DNA of 64,000 nucleotides from Hemibagrus wyckioides (taxonomy: Eukaryota; Chordata; Actinopteri; Siluriformes; Bagridae). A model generated the notes under the pieces. It saw only the letters and a program-made list of their open reading frames with translations, did not search any database and had not been told where the DNA came from. Positions 61,432 to 64,000 of this stretch are shown here, one piece after another. Position 1 is the stretch's first letter. Each line of letters begins with the position of its first letter. The translations under genes were made by a program, and so were the position numbers. Where the stretch lies: NCBI RefSeq assembly GCF_019097595.1, contig NC_080710.1, positions 12,577,280-12,641,279 on the forward strand, in the 5' to 3' direction.

Positions 61432-64000
61432 ATTGAATGTAGGTCAGCCAGGTGGTCCTGGACCCCAGTCAGCTGGAGGTGCTGCTCTAGTGATCTCCAA
61501 AGACTCAGACACTCCCCTCAGCAACTTCTCACACAAACATATCCAGAGCCACAAAATCCTCAGCACCACTCCAAAATAGGCAAACAAAGGCTAACGTATT
61601 TTTCCAGTGGCCCCGAAGCGGCACATGGGCCATGCTGCAGATAGCATTACAGCTCAGCCTGCTTCCGATGTATGGTTTCAATCATCACGCTCTCTTTAAT
61701 CAAATCAGGAAGCTAATGGCTTTGGAGGTTAACAGATCATTAAGGGAAACTCTTGCTGAAGGAAAACAAAAGGATAAGAGAAAAGGATTGTGTTATTTGC
61801 ACTGATGGTACAAGTGTTTTTGTTTTAGGGTCTCTCGCAGTTTGGCAAAGAGTTGCGCGCAATTAAGTCTAATAGTAAAAATAGAACACAGTTCTGGTAA
61901 ACGTTTGCTATTGGAATGAACCTCATTGATCATTTTGAACAATAAACATGGCAAGCAAATGCTTTGTAACTTATGGCCGCCTCAACCATTTTCCTTTTCG
62001 GACCCTTTAATGCTAGTTCAATCACCAGTGATGACTAAGATGCATGCTGCAAAGCCTGAGAGAACACTTTTAAGGGGAAACAAGTCCAGACTTTTTAAAC
62101 TCTTTGGGCGGACGCTTTGTTGACCGCTCTAACGAGAGTGTGGAATGTGTTTTTAACCTTGATGTAGCCGACTGCGTTGGCCACGTGTGTTGTGGTTTGC
62201 TGAGGGCTTGCTGTGCTCTGCTGTGTTTGGGTAAAGGCCCGGCAGGTCCTGTTTCGTCTCTGTCTTGGCCTTCAAGGAGGGAAGCCCTGCCCTGCTGCTC
62301 TGAGGACGCCTGCCGAGTACGTGCTGCCTCAGTGAGGTAATCCCTCCAAGGAAAGAGCATGTCAGTTCCAAACAGAGCAAGGTTAGGATTCCTGGTGTGA
62401 AAGCAATATCGTGTGAAATAATAGTGTCCACATAGAAATACCAAGAGAATTCACGCCTCCATTCACCATAAGCCACGTTTTATCTCGCCTTAAGACCAGC
62501 TGGGGAAAGAAAGGCTCAAAAGACAAAACCCTGTTAAAAAAAATGGATGTATGGCCACAAAAGATGCTGAAGGCTGTAGGCGGGTAACTGTAGCCAGCAC
62601 TCACTATCCCCAATGAGCTTATTATGTGTTTGTGGTGTCGAATTCTGTTAGCACAGCAGGACATTGCGGATTCCCTCTTGGAGCAGACTACAGTGTCTGG
62701 TGAACTTCATGAGGGAAAAAAACCCTTCACCTCTCAATCCAACAACAGAGAGTAGGAGATAGTTCAAAGGAGTTGCTGGCTGTATAAAAATGACATTTAT
62801 CTTTACACACACACACACACACAGGTCCACTGGGCCCAGGCTGGATGAAAATGTTGTCGCAGGTAGTGAAGTTGGACAGCCAGCCAGCAGCCAGAAACAC
62901 AGCCAGGCACTACACACACACACACACACACACACAGAGTGGTCAAACAGAATCACCAGCACTACTGCTAACCAAACAATGCCTGGCCTTTCACTTAAGA
63001 GTCACTATGCACTGGGAGAAGAGAGGACTAGTGGAATTTCTACAACCTCAAGGACAACACAAACACACAAAGAGCACAGAAAGGAGAAGAAACCAGAAAA
63101 TCTTTCTGAAAAACTAGGAAAAGTGTTAACAATCTAAACAATACTATAGTCGACTTAAAAAGACTGCTTTTTTTTGGACCAGAAATTTTCTCAATAGGCT
63201 TATGGTCTAAAATCCAAAAAATCCACCTCAAAGCCCTGAGACACTGCACACTGGCATTGGCACAAACTGCATATTTTGGCACTAAGCATGTAGCTGTGTG
63301 TGGGTTCGTGCCAGCAGACACTCTGTGATAGAGAACAGGCTGCTGGAGGAAAGCTGAATGAACTAAGTGCAGCTTTATGGATCTTGCTCCATGTCAGAGA
63401 CAGCCAGAGCTATGCCAAGGACTCGTCCTTCTCTTATTCTCATTCTCTCGATCCATCAAATCCTCCCGTGGCCCTGACTTCCCCTCACAGTGTAGCTTTA
63501 GTCAGAGCAGTGCAGTTTCCCAGCACAGGACACACTTCAGTACAGTAAGGGGACAGTGTTGAGCTAATGAGTTTGGAAGACTCTCTGCAATATGAGGCCT
63601 TCTCATGTGATACAGTGTTTTATTTCAAAGCCTAGGGAGAGCTGAAGGAAATCTTTGAACACATTGCCAAAACAAGGGACTAGGGTTCTTGTAAAAACAA
63701 ATACACAATGGTACTGCTGAGTCATTAGCATCTGAACTCTTTGTAGGAAGCAGATTCACATGCAGATTTGTCTTCAGCTCAGGCCTCAGGCTCTCACTAC
63801 TAGTTTTCTCATTCATCTCTGTAACTATTTCACATTGGCTTGAACTGAGTTGACCTGGTTCTCTGGTCATGTGAAGATTCAGCTGCTGAAGGAAGATCCA
63901 GTACCTGTAATGAGCTTATAGAGCATTCACATGAGTCTGGGAAAACTGAGCAAACTCAGACAGCGAGGAGTCACGTCCTGCAGAAGGATATTAACGATTA

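Larger units (their letters stand above)
53798..64000 (-). other. fhod3: Large 5' intron of fhod3 (continues past the window)
   Basis: No further fhod3 exon was found, although the missing sequence (human VVAEGLTCLIKVGAE and upstream) was looked for on the minus strand. Holds microsatellites ((CA)n at 54001-54027, (GT)n at 55407-55432 and 61403-61431, (CA)n at 62803-62823 and 62911-62936), two SINE/repeat copies and low-repeat blocks. No other gene was recognised. Confidence 0.5.

Noticed and set aside
53798..64000. Further fhod3 N-terminal exons or another gene in the right 10 kb
   Set aside because: Looked for the human-type sequence upstream of ALGQIML and for any splice-bounded conserved frame; none was found, so the exons are placed beyond the window.

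Overview
The window is vertebrate nuclear DNA, almost certainly from a ray-finned (teleost) fish. The genes are split by canonical GT-AG introns. The spaces between exons hold several internally deleted Tc1-like transposons, tRNA-derived SINEs, other interspersed repeats familiar from fish genomes, and many CA/GT microsatellites. The species cannot be fixed from the sequence; an ostariophysan such as a catfish would fit the Tc1/SINE content, but that is a guess. There is no sign of bacterial, plasmid or viral coding sequence and no CRISPR array.

Layout. (1) 1-6371, minus strand: the first 11 coding exons (429 codons) of a complement C4-like gene, beginning with a signal peptide at 6371 and leaving the window at its left edge. 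(2) About 6430-14650: an intergenic stretch with a putative C4 core promoter, a fold-back element, a small MITE-like inverted repeat, two deleted Tc1-like elements and two other repeats; no coding gene was recognised. (3) 14.7-24.1 kb, plus strand: a retinoid X receptor beta gene (rxrb) with a non-coding first exon, ten coding exons (411 residues) and a 1.75 kb 3' UTR. (4) 24.7 kb to beyond 64 kb, minus strand: the formin gene fhod3, tail to tail with rxrb. Its exons were placed one by one with a continuous reading phase from the FH3 domain at 53.8 kb to the stop at 26491 (1,495 residues in the window). The amino-terminal exons lie past the right edge, behind an intron of more than 10 kb.

The three genes do not form one pathway. 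C4 is a secreted complement/thioester protein, RXRB a nuclear receptor partner, and FHOD3 an actin-assembling formin of striated muscle. C4 and RXRB are both genes of the human MHC region, so their adjacency here may preserve ancient MHC linkage, while fhod3 is a neighbour from elsewhere.

The points most worth a second look are splicing-related or are changes in the receptor. fhod3 has a 24-nt microexon encoding an acidic [S/T](D/E)5XE-type motif, a 112-nt exon bracketed by complementary (UG)n and (AC)n repeats, and two or three frame-neutral optional exons. rxrb has two substitutions at ligand-pocket positions, an extra intron inside the helix 7 coding region, and an open 72-nt alternative exon extension.
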